Assembly: GCF_003116035.1 (NCBI RefSeq) | Contig: NZ_LGQW01000015.1 | Location: 5,137,418 to 5,180,342, forward strand | DNA length: 42,925 bases | Source of the DNA: Azospirillum sp. TSH64 | Lineage (GTDB): Bacteria; Pseudomonadota; Alphaproteobacteria; Azospirillales; Azospirillaceae | Direction of reading: 5' to 3' | Part shown: positions 8,112 to 16,441 of the stretch, in pieces | How the letters are laid out: every line of letters begins with the position of its first letter | Position numbering within the stretch: position 1 is the first letter of the stretch | Program-made: the position numbers and the translations under genes | Notes under the pieces: generated by a model | What the model saw: the letters and a program-made list of their open reading frames with translations, nothing else | Told to the model about the DNA's origin: nothing | Databases searched by the model: none

Positions 8112-9326
8112 TCAGCCCCCGAAATTCGGCTTCCCCGCCAGGATGTTGGAAGTCACGTGCCGGATATCGCGCAGGCCGCACATCGCCATGGTCACGTCCA
8201 TTTCCTTACGGATGATCTCCAGGCACTGGGACACGCCGGCCTCGCCGCCGGCCCCCAGCCCATAGAGGAAGGCGCGGCCGATGAAGGTGCCCTTGGCGCC
8301 CAGCGCCAATGCCTTGACCACGTCCTGGCCGGAGCGGATTCCGCCGTCCATCAGCACTTCGATGCGGTCGCCCACCGCCTCGACGATGGCCGGCAATGCC
8401 GAGATGGAGGAAATCGCGCCGTCGAGCTGCCGGCCGCCATGGTTCGACACGATCAGCGCGTCGGCGCCGGTGTCGGCCGCCATCACCGCGTCCTCGGGAT
8501 CGAGGATGCCCTTCAGGATCAGCTTGCCGCCCCAGCGGTCCTTGATGCGGCGCACGTCGTCCCAGTTCAGCGTCGGGTCGAACTGCTCCGCCGTCCAGGA
8601 GGACAGCGACGACAGGTTGCTGACCCCGGTGGCATGGCCGACGATGTTGCGGAAGGTGCGGCGGTGGGTCCGCAGCATGTTGATCGACCAGCGCGGCTTG
8701 GTCGCCATGTCCAGGATGTTGCCGACGGTCAGCTTCGGCGGGGTGGACAGCCCATTCCTGATGTCCTTGTGGCGCTGGCCGAGGATCTGGAGGTCGAGCG
8801 TCAGCACCAGCGCCGAGCAGCCCGCCGCCTTGGCGCGGTCGATCAGCTTGTCGATGAAGGCGCGGTCGCGCATGACGTAGAGCTGAAACCAGAAGGGCTT
8901 GTCGGTGTTCTCCGCCACGTCCTCGATGGAACAGATGCTCATCGTCGACAGGGTGAAGGGCACGCCGGCCTTGGCCGCGGCGCGGGCGGCCAGGATCTCG
9001 CCGTCGGCATGCTGCATGCCGGTCAGGCCGGTCGGGGCCAGCGCCACCGGCATCGCCACCGGCTGGCCGACCATCGTGCTGGCCAGCGTCCGGTTGGTCA
9101 TGTCCACCGCCACGCGCTGGCGCAGCTTGATCCGGCCGAAGTCGGACTCGTTGGCGCGGTAGGTCGATTCCGTGTAGGAGCCGGAATCCGCGTAATCGTA
9201 GAACATCCGCGGCACGCGCCATTCCGCCAGTTGCCGCAGATCCTCGATGCAGGTGACGGGCCGGTCGGTGAACAGGTTCGCCCAGCGCGACGGCGGCCGC
9301 GAGGAGGGCATGCGAACGGAGGTCAT
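8112..9326 (-). CDS. lldD: FMN-dependent L-lactate dehydrogenase / alpha-hydroxy-acid oxidase
   Basis: A 404-residue enzyme that oxidises an L-2-hydroxy acid to the 2-oxo acid with FMN. Landmarks of the LldD family run in order: MFYDYADSGSYTE near residue 41, VALAPTGLTGMQH near 94, FTLSTMSICSIEDVAE near 123, WFQLYVMRDR near 144, LKGILDPEDA near 265, the catalytic SNHGGRQLDGA near 287 and the phosphate-binding MDGGIRSGQDVVKALALGAK near 316. L-lactate is the likely substrate by overall likeness to E. coli LldD, though glycolate or mandelate cannot be excluded. The longer reading frame begins 29 codons upstream; the ATG at 9326 is chosen because the protein match begins after it. It stands alone, with no lactate permease nearby. 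Confidence 0.88.
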   Translation of the reverse strand: MTSVRMPSSRPPSRWANLFTDRPVTCIEDLRQLAEWRVPRMFYDYADSGSYTESTYRANESDFGRIKLRQRVAVDMTNRTLASTMVGQPVAMPVALAPTGLTGMQHADGEILAARAAAKAGVPFTLSTMSICSIEDVAENTDKPFWFQLYVMRDRAFIDKLIDRAKAAGCSALVLTLDLQILGQRHKDIRNGLSTPPKLTVGNILDMATKPRWSINMLRTHRRTFRNIVGHATGVSNLSSLSSWTAEQFDPTLNWDDVRRIKDRWGGKLILKGILDPEDAVMAADTGADALIVSNHGGRQLDGAISSISALPAIVEAVGDRIEVLMDGGIRSGQDVVKALALGAKGTFIGRAFLYGLGAGGEAGVSQCLEIIRKEMDVTMAMCGLRDIRHVTSNILAGKPNFGG

Positions 9327-9444
9327 GGGGCGTGTCTCAACGGTTGCGCGCGAAACGGAAGGGCATCGATTTGGCCACTCCCTCCGCGCACCGTCAAGCC
9401 ATGGCTGCGGCACCCCCGCTTTCAGCCGGTCGTGCGTCCGGCTT

Positions 9445-9648
9445 TCAGCGCGCCGGCTTCGACCTAGGCTTCGCGTTGGGCTTCGGCTTCGACGGCTTGG
9501 CCTTCGGCGGCGTCATCATGGCCTTGACCATCGCCGTCTGGGCCGCCGACTGGTTGCGTCGGGCCGCTGACATCGCTGCGGCGGTCCACATGCCGCCGGC
9601 ACGGTTGGCCCAGGACAGCCACGCGCTCATGAAGGGATTCTTGGTCAT
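9445..9648 (-). CDS. Small protein with amphipathic start and basic proline-lysine tail
   Basis: A 67-residue protein. The first 45 residues are helical and rich in alanine, methionine and tryptophan (MTKNPFMSAWLSWANRAGG...), and the tail is a run of Lys, Pro and Arg (KAKPSKPKPNAKPRSKPAR). The amphipathic helix with a basic tail recalls phasin-like or DNA-binding accessory proteins, but no family is recognised. GGAG precedes the ATG. It begins 267 bases from the divergent NIT-ANTAR gene. A longer frame on the plus strand (9332-9670) covers the same DNA; the minus frame is favoured for its ribosome binding site and its composition. Confidence 0.5.
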   Translation of the reverse strand: MTKNPFMSAWLSWANRAGGMWTAAAMSAARRNQSAAQTAMVKAMMTPPKAKPSKPKPNAKPRSKPAR

Positions 9649-9707
9649 GGTGCAGGCGACTCCGGAATGAGGGATACCGACGACAACAGCGCCGGGCCGC
9701 CGATGTT

Positions 9708-9840
9708 GCGCCGCACAATTTTGCGGCGCTTGCCCGCCCAAATTTTTGGCGGACCTGCCGATTCTTGGGCAGATGCACCAGGGCCGGGCGGCCCTGTTCG
9801 CCGGAAGACACCCTTATCCCCGCAAGGGAAGAGGGGCTTT
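9708..9840 (+). promoter_or_regulatory. Run of hairpins in the leader of the NIT-ANTAR gene
   Basis: At least four stem-loops follow each other: GCGCCGCA/TGCGGCGC (9708-9729, 6-base loop), CCGCC/GGCGG (9734-9752), CTGCC/GGCAG (9755-9772) and CAGGGCC/GGCCCTG (9779-9796). A weak terminator-like element follows, CCCC..GGGG then CTTTTT (9818-9842). They lie between the divergent small gene and the antiterminator gene. A leader with a terminator is what ANTAR proteins act on, but the loops do not show the usual A1/G4 hexaloop, so the role is open. Confidence 0.4.
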
Positions 9841-9915
9841 TTCGCCGGCATATCCCTGGCATATCCATTGCTTGTGCAGCCCCAGGGGCTGGGCGATGTC
9901 GGGGGAACGGGCTGG

Positions 9916-11286
9916 ATGGGTATGGAACGCGACGCCATGAAGAAAGGAACCAGCGCCGCCGCGGCGCGCTTCCTGCGCACCGCCAAGCTGTGCCGCATCC
10001 GCGACGTCGAACAGCTTCTGGCGGTCAGCGCCCTGGTGCGCGACCTCAGCGCCCTGATCCATGCCCTGCAGAAGGAACGCGGCGCCTCCTCCATCTATCT
10101 CGGGTCCGGCGGCACCCGCTTCGCCGAGGACCGCGCCCGCTGGCAGGCCGATGCCAGGACGCTGGAGTCGGTGCTGCGCGACCGGCTGGACCTCGTGGAC
10201 GAGCAGCTCGACCGCCTCAGCTGCGGCGCGCAGTTCTACAGCCGGGCCGCCATTGCGCTCTATGCGCTGGACGGGCTGCCCGCCCTGCGCGATCAGGTGT
10301 CGTCGCTGGCGCTGGTGCCGCAGGATTCGGTGAAGGCCTTCACCGACATCGTCGGCCATCTGCTGTCCGTGCTGTTCGAGGCGGCCGACATCGCCGCCGA
10401 TCCGGCGATCTCCCGCGCGCTGGTCGCCCTGTTCAACGTCGTCCAGGGCAAGGAATTCGCCGGGCAGGAGCGGGCGACCGCCAGCGCCGGCTTCTCGCGC
10501 GGGCGCTTCGACGGGGTGGAGCATGGCCGGCTCGCCCATCTGATCGACGCCCAGAACCGCGCCTTCCGCATCTTCGCCGAGTTCGCCGACCCCGCCCATG
10601 CCGCCGCCTTCCGCACCGCCCTCACCGACCCGTCGGTGGCGGAGGTCGAGCGGATGCGGGCGGTGGCGCTCAGCGACGATGCCCGCCACGGCGAGCTGTC
10701 GGGCATCACGCCGGAGGTCTGGTTCGACCGGTCGACCCGCCGGATGGAATTGCTGAAAACGGTGGAGGACCGTCTGACCGACGATCTCCGCCGCCTGTGC
10801 GAGGCCAAGCTGGCCCACGCCCGTGCCGATCTCGGGCAGGCGGACGCCGGCGGTCCCGACGCGGTGCTGCCGGTCGCCATGATGCTGGTCGATGCCGGTG
10901 CCGCGCTGTCGGGATTCACCGGGCCGGTATCGACTGCGCCGGGCCAGGACGGCGCCGGTCTCTACGCCCCCGACGGGCTGCCGCCGAAGCTGATGCGCTC
11001 GGTCCTCGACGTCATGCAGGCGCAGTCGCAGCGCCTGCGCGACGTCAGCCTGGAGCTGGAGACGGCGAAGGCGGCGCTGAACGAGCGCAAGGTGATCGAC
11101 CGCGCCAAGGGCCTGCTGATGTCCACCCGCAACCTGTCGGAGGAGGAGGCCTACAAGCTGATCCGCAAGACGGCGATGAACCAGAACAAGCGGATCGTCG
11201 AGGTGGCGGAGGCCATCCTCAGCATGTCGGACATCCTCCGCGGCGTCACGGCGGGAACGGGGGGAGGGGGGACGGCGGGAGGATGA
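9916..11286 (+). CDS. Nitrate/nitrite-sensing ANTAR antiterminator (NasR-like)
   Basis: A protein of about 456 residues with a NIT domain followed by an ANTAR domain, the layout of NasR, which binds nitrate or nitrite and then an RNA leader to prevent termination of assimilation genes. The NIT part shows ALIHALQKERGASSIYL near residue 50, the signature of the ligand-binding helical bundle. The ANTAR domain covers the last 70 residues: ALNERKVIDRAKGLLM, then LSEEEAYKLIRKTAMNQNKR. GGGGGAA lies before the ATG at 9916; ATGs at 9922 and 9937 are alternatives, and a longer open frame reaches back to 9667. No nitrate reductase or transporter gene is in the window, so its targets are elsewhere. It converges on the DUF2336 gene with 5 bases between. 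Confidence 0.88.
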   Translation: MGMERDAMKKGTSAAAARFLRTAKLCRIRDVEQLLAVSALVRDLSALIHALQKERGASSIYLGSGGTRFAEDRARWQADARTLESVLRDRLDLVDEQLDRLSCGAQFYSRAAIALYALDGLPALRDQVSSLALVPQDSVKAFTDIVGHLLSVLFEAADIAADPAISRALVALFNVVQGKEFAGQERATASAGFSRGRFDGVEHGRLAHLIDAQNRAFRIFAEFADPAHAAAFRTALTDPSVAEVERMRAVALSDDARHGELSGITPEVWFDRSTRRMELLKTVEDRLTDDLRRLCEAKLAHARADLGQADAGGPDAVLPVAMMLVDAGAALSGFTGPVSTAPGQDGAGLYAPDGLPPKLMRSVLDVMQAQSQRLRDVSLELETAKAALNERKVIDRAKGLLMSTRNLSEEEAYKLIRKTAMNQNKRIVEVAEAILSMSDILRGVTAGTGGGGTAGG

Positions 11287-11291
11287 CCTGA

Positions 11292-12518
11292 CTACTGCAC
11301 CGTCCGCACCGGCGAGAAGGGCAGCCCCGCCTGATCGAGCGCCCGGTCGATCACCTCCTCGGACTTCTGGTCGAACAGCTGCAGCAGCAGATCGTCGACC
11401 ATCCAGTCGTTGGTGGGCGTGCAGGCGGTGAACAGCTCGCCGATGACCTCCGCCTGGAAATCCTCGCGACGGTCATCGCCGCCCTCATACTCCATCCGCT
11501 TGGCGACGCCGACCGCCACCTGGAAGGGCTGGGTCAGGCCGGGGGTGACGGCCGCTTTCTTCATCAGCGCCGCCATGCCCAGCTCGCCGTCGTCCCAGGC
11601 CAGCCGGCGGGCATTCTCCGCCGGGATGCCGGCGCGGACGGCCATGCCGGCGACGAACAGCGACAGGTCGCCGGCGCACAGCGCGCGGAACAGCAGGACC
11701 GGCGTCAGGCGGCGGTTGGCGTGCAGCCACTGGATCACCGCGTCGATGTCCTCGGCCCCGCGCAGGACCGGGCGCAGCAGGCGCATGGTCGCCGCCTCCC
11801 GGCCGCGCTCGACCAGCCGCTCGACCAGTTCGCGCGACAGGCCATGCGCCTGCATCAGCGTGGTGCGCATGCTGTCGGAGACGAAGGCGACCACCCGCTC
11901 GACCATCGCCAGCGACAGGCCGGGGCGGGTCGCCGCCGCCTCGCTGACCATGCGGACGCGGCCGAAACGGTCGAGCGCGCGGCTCATCGCGCTGTCCGGC
12001 ACCTCGGCGCCGTCGTTGCGCAGCAAGGCCGTCACCGCGATGACGTTGCCGCGCTCGGCAATCGCGCCGGACACGCGGGCGGAGACGGTGGAGCGGCTGG
12101 CGACCGCCACATGCTTGCCGGCATCGGGATCGGACAGCACGTCGAGCAGCAGGTCGTCGGTCAGGCCGGCGGCATCGCGCAGGATGGGGAAGGCCACCCG
12201 GCCGACGTCGCGGACCAGCCGCTCCGCCAGATCACCGGTCAGCAGCGGGCTGTTGCGCAGCTGCCAGGCCACCGCCTCGCGCACCGCCACCTGGGCGTCG
12301 CCGGCGAAGCAATGGACCACCTCGATGGCCAGCGACCGTTCGGCCGGGCTCAGCGCGCCCGATTCCAGATCGTGGAACAGCTTGTTCATCGTCTCGATCC
12401 GCGTTTCCGCATTCGGCGAGACGAGCAGCCGCTCCACATCCTTCGACGACAGGCCGTTGGGGTGGGGGGCGTCTGGTTGGGCGGCGGCGTGTGGCATCAT
12501 GGCACCCGGCTGCGGCAT
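11292..12518 (-). CDS. DUF2336 domain protein
   Basis: A 408-residue cytosolic protein matching the DUF2336 family, which is largely restricted to alphaproteobacteria and has no settled function. The sequence is a chain of short paired helices of HEAT-repeat style (for example LSPAERSLAIEVVHCF, REAVAWQLRNSP, LAERLVRDVG, DDLLLDVLSDPD), suggesting a protein-binding scaffold. No catalytic motif, signal peptide or membrane span is seen. It is the last gene of a probable galE, MarR-type regulator, DUF2336 operon and begins 13 bases after the regulator stop. Shorter starts at internal ATG codons within the first 8 residues are possible. Confidence 0.8.
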   Translation of the reverse strand: MPQPGAMMPHAAAQPDAPHPNGLSSKDVERLLVSPNAETRIETMNKLFHDLESGALSPAERSLAIEVVHCFAGDAQVAVREAVAWQLRNSPLLTGDLAERLVRDVGRVAFPILRDAAGLTDDLLLDVLSDPDAGKHVAVASRSTVSARVSGAIAERGNVIAVTALLRNDGAEVPDSAMSRALDRFGRVRMVSEAAATRPGLSLAMVERVVAFVSDSMRTTLMQAHGLSRELVERLVERGREAATMRLLRPVLRGAEDIDAVIQWLHANRRLTPVLLFRALCAGDLSLFVAGMAVRAGIPAENARRLAWDDGELGMAALMKKAAVTPGLTQPFQVAVGVAKRMEYEGGDDRREDFQAEVIGELFTACTPTNDWMVDDLLLQLFDQKSEEVIDRALDQAGLPFSPVRTVQ

Positions 12519-12531
12519 CGGAGGAGACCCT

Positions 12532-13092
12532 TCAGTCGAAATCGAGGCAGGAGTAGCGGACCATGTCGCCCCACAGCCGGTCGAGCCGGCGGAGCGTGCG
12601 GTAGCTGGCCTTCAGGTCGCGGACCTCGGTCTCGTTGCGCACCAGCGCCTCGGCCTGCGCCTGCTCCATCCGCCGCAGCCCCTCCCACAGCTCCCGCCCC
12701 TTGTCGGTCAGCTGGAGCCGCGCGGTGCGGCGGTCGCGCTGGTTGGCGGCGCGGTTGATGTAGCCGGCATCGACCAGGATCTTCAGGCTGTAGGACGCGT
12801 TGGATCCCAGGTAATAGCCGCGCTCCATCAGGTCGCGGACCGACAGCTCGTCCTCGCCGATCAGCATGACCATCAGCGCCTGCACCGGGCCGATGTCCTC
12901 GATGCCCTGCTTGGACAGGCCGACGCGGACGACGTCGAGATACCGGCGGTGCATCCTCTCGATCAGCCGCGCCATGCCGTGGAAGTCGGCGAGGTCGAGA
13001 TCCTCGCCGGGCTTGCCGCCCGCCCGGTCGGTTGCCTTGTCGTCCGCGCCCGGTTCGGGCGCGTCGTCATCGTCCCAGTTCAGGTTGCTCAT
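12532..13092 (-). CDS. MarR-family winged-helix regulator
   Basis: A 186-residue regulator. After an acidic, probably disordered start (residues 1-30) comes a MarR fold: VQALMVMLIGEDELSVRDLMERG near residue 75, the recognition region YLGSNASYSLKILVDAGYI near 102, and the wing NQRDRRTARLQLTDKGRELW near 125. It binds DNA as a dimer; the ligand is unknown. The start at 13092 is preferred because AGGA lies 11 bases away; the ATG at 13101, nine bases upstream, would place AGGA only 2 bases away. It sits between galE and the DUF2336 gene on the same strand, with 51 and 13 bases between, so it is probably cotranscribed with both. Confidence 0.85.
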   Translation of the reverse strand: MSNLNWDDDDAPEPGADDKATDRAGGKPGEDLDLADFHGMARLIERMHRRYLDVVRVGLSKQGIEDIGPVQALMVMLIGEDELSVRDLMERGYYLGSNASYSLKILVDAGYINRAANQRDRRTARLQLTDKGRELWEGLRRMEQAQAEALVRNETEVRDLKASYRTLRRLDRLWGDMVRYSCLDFD

Positions 13093-13143
13093 CGCGTCCA
13101 TGATCCTGCCGGCTCAACCATTCCTGTTTCCTTCCTGCCCGGC

Positions 13144-14157
13144 TCACTCCGCCGCGGCGGCAAGGCCGCGGAAGCCATGCGGGTGCGCGCTGCGCCATGC
13201 CCAGGCGCTGCCGATGATGCTGTCCAGTTCCGGGAAGCGCGGCTGCCAGCCGAGATCGCGGCGGATGCGCTCCGACGAGGCGATCAGCACCGGCAGGTCG
13301 CCGGGGCGGCGCGGACCGACCTTGACCGGGACGCTGCGGCCGGTGATGCGCTCCACCGACGCGATCACCTCGCGCACGCTGTAGCCGGTGCCGTTGCCCA
13401 GATTGTAGCGGACAGACCGCTCGTCCAAGGCGTCCAGCACCCGCAGATGGGCGTCGGCCAGATCGCAGACATGAATATAATCGCGGATGCAGGTACCGTC
13501 GCGCGTGTCGTAATCGGTGCCGAAGATCTCGATGTGCGGGCGCTTGCCGGTGGCAGCGTCCATCACCAGCGGGATCAAGTGGGTTTCGGGGCTGTGGTCC
13601 TCGCCCAGCCTGCCGTTGGGATGGGCGCCGGCCGCATTGAAGTAGCGCAGGCAGGCCGACCGCAGTCCATGGCAGCGGTCGGCCCAATGCAGGGCGCGCT
13701 CGATCATGAACTTCGATTCGCCGTACGGGCTGCCGGGGTCGATCGCCTCGTCCTCGTCGATGGGGATGCGCTTGGGCGAGCCGAACAGGTTGGCGGTCGA
13801 GGAGAAGACCAGTTTCATCACCCCCGCCTTCACCGCGGCGCGGATCAGGTTCAGCGAGGTGACGGTGTTGCCGTGCAGGTAGGCGTGTGGGTCGCGCATC
13901 GACTCGCCGACCACCGACAGGGCCGCGAAATGGAACACGGCATCGAAGCGCCATTGCCCGAACACGCGGGCCAGCGCCGCCTCGTCGGCCAGATCGGCCT
14001 GGACGAAGGTCGCCTCGGGCGGCACGGCGGCGGCGTGGCCCTGGCGCAGATTATCGAACACCACGACCCGGTGGCCGCGGTCGAGAAGCTCGGTCACGCA
14101 GTGGCTGCCGACATAGCCGGCGCCGCCGGTTACGAGAATGGTTTGGGACGTCGTCAT
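13144..14157 (-). CDS. galE: UDP-glucose 4-epimerase
   Basis: A 337-residue enzyme that interconverts UDP-glucose and UDP-galactose with bound NAD+. It is an extended short-chain dehydrogenase: the nucleotide-binding TGGAGYVGSH is near residue 9, the catalytic serine region FSSTANLFG near 120 and the Y-x3-K pair YGESKFMIE near 145. DYIHVCDLADAH near 240 is a family signature. The ATG at 14157 places the Rossmann glycine motif at the usual distance from the start; the upstream 52 codons of the open frame are not part of the family. AAGGAAA lies about 11 bases before it. It can supply UDP-galactose to the glycosyltransferases encoded nearby. Confidence 0.93.
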   Translation of the reverse strand: MTTSQTILVTGGAGYVGSHCVTELLDRGHRVVVFDNLRQGHAAAVPPEATFVQADLADEAALARVFGQWRFDAVFHFAALSVVGESMRDPHAYLHGNTVTSLNLIRAAVKAGVMKLVFSSTANLFGSPKRIPIDEDEAIDPGSPYGESKFMIERALHWADRCHGLRSACLRYFNAAGAHPNGRLGEDHSPETHLIPLVMDAATGKRPHIEIFGTDYDTRDGTCIRDYIHVCDLADAHLRVLDALDERSVRYNLGNGTGYSVREVIASVERITGRSVPVKVGPRRPGDLPVLIASSERIRRDLGWQPRFPELDSIIGSAWAWRSAHPHGFRGLAAAAE

Positions 14158-14704
14158 GGAGTGTGGGTTTCCTTGAACCGGTTTTCGGGCCGCAACCGGA
14201 ATCGGGCGGCCGGCGTGGTGGAAGGAAAACGGGGGGCGGGTTTGGGGCGGTGCAGGGGGCCGGATGGGGGGATCACGGCGCCTTGCGCAAATCTCATGCA
14301 GCGCAGCATGCACGATGTCGGCCGCGTCTGACCAGATTGCTGGAAACCCTCCCCCGAAGGGCCTAAGACCTTAGGTGAAGTCCGGTTTCTTCTTTTTCTG
14401 TCAGTGACTTAGCTGTTGTTTCCTACCCCTTTTTCGAGTGCTGGAAAGGGGTGATGCCCAAAACTTGTCACACGTCTCTAAAATGTCTCCGGTGTAAAGC
14501 TTAAGCGTGCCAAATCCGCCGACGCTTCCCCCCGCGTCCGGATCTGTCCCAGCATAGGCGGTCTCCCGGTCACCGGGCAGGCTGCATCCGGCATCCCCCC
14601 AGCCGGCTTCCTGTCCCGCGTCCGTCGCCGCCGGCAGCTTTTCCTGTTTTCCCCGATTTCCAGCGCCGCATAGGTGGCGAATCCTCCTTCAGGAAGGATC
14701 GAAG
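14158..14704. promoter_or_regulatory. Divergent intergenic region with palindromes (galE / secretion genes)
   Basis: No gene is seen in these 547 bases. They hold the start regions of galE (leftward) and the secretion operon (rightward). Visible elements: CATGC/GCATG (14295-14310), a near-perfect palindrome CCTAAGACCTTAGG (14362-14375), and a hairpin ACCCCTTT/AAAGGGGT (14425-14452). AGGAAGGA at 14691-14698 is the ribosome binding site of the secretion ATPase. No promoter with good -35 and -10 boxes could be fixed by eye. The palindrome is a candidate operator. Confidence 0.45.
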
Positions 14705-16441
14705 ATGAGTTCCGTGGATCGGCCCCTGCTGACCCAAGCCTACCGGAAGATCGGACAGGGCCTGCTGCTGGCCGGTGTCCTCAGCCTGTTCGTGAATGTC
14801 CTGATGCTGGTGCTGCCGCTTTTCACCATGCAGGTCTACGACCGTGTGATGAGCAGCCGCAGCCTGGAAACGCTGACGATGCTGGCGATCATCGCGGTTG
14901 GGGCGTTGGCGCTGTACGGCGTGCTCGACTTCATCCGCGCCCGCGCCTTCCTGGTGACCAGCGCGGTGATCGCCCACCGCTTCAACGTCCCGGCGCTGGA
15001 GGCCTCCATCGTCGACGCACTGTCGGGCGGCCCGCGCAATGCGGCGCAGACCATGCGCGACCTGAACGACCTGCGCAGCTTCATGACCAGCAGTGCCGTG
15101 ACCGCCCCGCTGGAACTGGCCTGGGCGCCGATCTTCCTGGCGATCCTGTTCCTGCTGCATCCGGTCTATGGCGTGCTCGCCATCGTCTCCGCCCTGGTGC
15201 TGCTGGTGATGGGCGTGCTGACCGACATGCTGACCCGCCGGCCGATGGCCCAGGCGAACGAGGCCTCGGCCCGCGTCTTCGCCGACATCGCCGGCACGGT
15301 CCGCCATGCCGAAGCCATCGAGGCGATGGGCATGCTGCCGGCGCTGGCCCGGCGCTGGCAGTCGGCGCAGAGCGGATCGGCCGGGATGATCGACCGCGGC
15401 GCTACCCTGTCGCGCGGTCTGGCTGCCGCGTCGCGCTCACTGCGGATGATCCTGCAGGTCGGGGTGATCGCCGCCGGCGCCACGCTGGTGATCGACAATC
15501 TGGTGACGCCCGGCAGCATGATGGCCGCCGGCCTGATCACCGGCCGCCTGCTGCATCCCTTCGAACAGTTGGTGGATGGCTGGCGCCAGTGGGTCAAGGC
15601 GCTGGAGGCGCACCGCCGCATCCGCGAGCTGCTGAACAACGGCGCCTCGGCCCGCTCCACCATGCCGCTGCCCCAGCCGCAGGGCGCCCTGACCGTCGAC
15701 CGCGTCACCCATGTGCCCTCCGGGCTGAACCGACCGGTGCTGCGCAACGTCACCTTCGCGGTCCAGGCGGGGGAGGTGCTGGGCGTCATCGGCCCGTCGG
15801 GGGCGGGAAAATCGACGCTGGCCCGCCTGCTGGTCGGTGTCTGGCAGCCGACAGCCGGCGGCATCTATCTGGACGGTACCAGCACCTACCTGTGGGAGCG
15901 CGAGAGCTTCGGCAAATATGTCGGCTACGTCCCGCAATCGGTGGCGCTGCTGGACGGCACCATCGGCGAGAACATCTCGCGCATGGCCAGCGCCGACCCG
16001 GCGGAGATCGTCCGCGCCGCCCGGCTGGCCGGCGTGCACGAGATGATCGGCCGCTTGCCCTTCGGCTACGACACGCCGGTCGGCGACAGCGCCTTTTCCC
16101 TGTCCGGCGGCCAGCGGCAGCGCATCGCGCTGGCCCGCGCCCTGTTCGGCCGCCCGCGCCTGCTGGTGCTGGACGAGCCCAACTCCAACCTCGACCATGA
16201 CGGTGAGCAGGCCCTGCTGAGTGCCGTTCAGAAGGTGAAGGCGGATGGCACGACCGTGGTGATGATCGCCCACCGCCCCTCCATCGTCGCCATCGCCGAC
16301 AAGCTGGTGGTGATGAAGGACGGCGCGGTCGAGCATTTCGGCGCCCGCAATGACGTCCTGAAACTGGTGCAGCCCGGCGGTGCTCCCGCCGGCCCCAACA
16401 CCACCATTGCCCGCCTCGTCCGCAGCGGAGAACAGCGATGA
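14705..16441 (+). CDS. Type I secretion ABC transporter (PrtD-like permease/ATPase)
   Basis: A 578-residue inner-membrane exporter half-molecule of the PrtD type. The first 300 residues form the membrane domain, beginning with a span at LLLAGVLSLFVNVLMLVLPL (about 20-40) followed by FTMQVYDRVMSSRSLETL. The nucleotide-binding domain has Walker A GPSGAGKST near residue 363, signature LSGGQRQRIALARAL near 465, and Walker B LLVLDEPNSNLD near 487. PrtD-type transporters lack the N-terminal C39-like domain of HlyB, as here. With the adaptor encoded next and an outer-membrane TolC-type channel (not in the window) it would export unfolded RTX proteins in one step. The RTX gene at 18458 is the obvious substrate. 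It overlaps the adaptor gene by ATGA. Confidence 0.92.
   Translation: MSSVDRPLLTQAYRKIGQGLLLAGVLSLFVNVLMLVLPLFTMQVYDRVMSSRSLETLTMLAIIAVGALALYGVLDFIRARAFLVTSAVIAHRFNVPALEASIVDALSGGPRNAAQTMRDLNDLRSFMTSSAVTAPLELAWAPIFLAILFLLHPVYGVLAIVSALVLLVMGVLTDMLTRRPMAQANEASARVFADIAGTVRHAEAIEAMGMLPALARRWQSAQSGSAGMIDRGATLSRGLAAASRSLRMILQVGVIAAGATLVIDNLVTPGSMMAAGLITGRLLHPFEQLVDGWRQWVKALEAHRRIRELLNNGASARSTMPLPQPQGALTVDRVTHVPSGLNRPVLRNVTFAVQAGEVLGVIGPSGAGKSTLARLLVGVWQPTAGGIYLDGTSTYLWERESFGKYVGYVPQSVALLDGTIGENISRMASADPAEIVRAARLAGVHEMIGRLPFGYDTPVGDSAFSLSGGQRQRIALARALFGRPRLLVLDEPNSNLDHDGEQALLSAVQKVKADGTTVVMIAHRPSIVAIADKLVVMKDGAVEHFGARNDVLKLVQPGGAPAGPNTTIARLVRSGEQR

Noticed and set aside
9332..9670. 112-codon plus-strand frame covering the small minus-strand gene
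   Set aside because: No good ribosome binding site, and its residues mirror the repetitive minus-strand tail; the minus frame is better supported.
9708..9752. Paired hairpins as a classic ANTAR target
   Set aside because: The first loop is CAATTT and the second has nine bases; neither shows the conserved A1/G4 hexaloop, so only a general leader structure is claimed.
11410..14331. Very long plus-strand frame of 973 codons
   Set aside because: It is antisense to three well-supported genes (DUF2336, MarR-type, galE) and shows no family motifs; open antisense frames are expected at this GC content.
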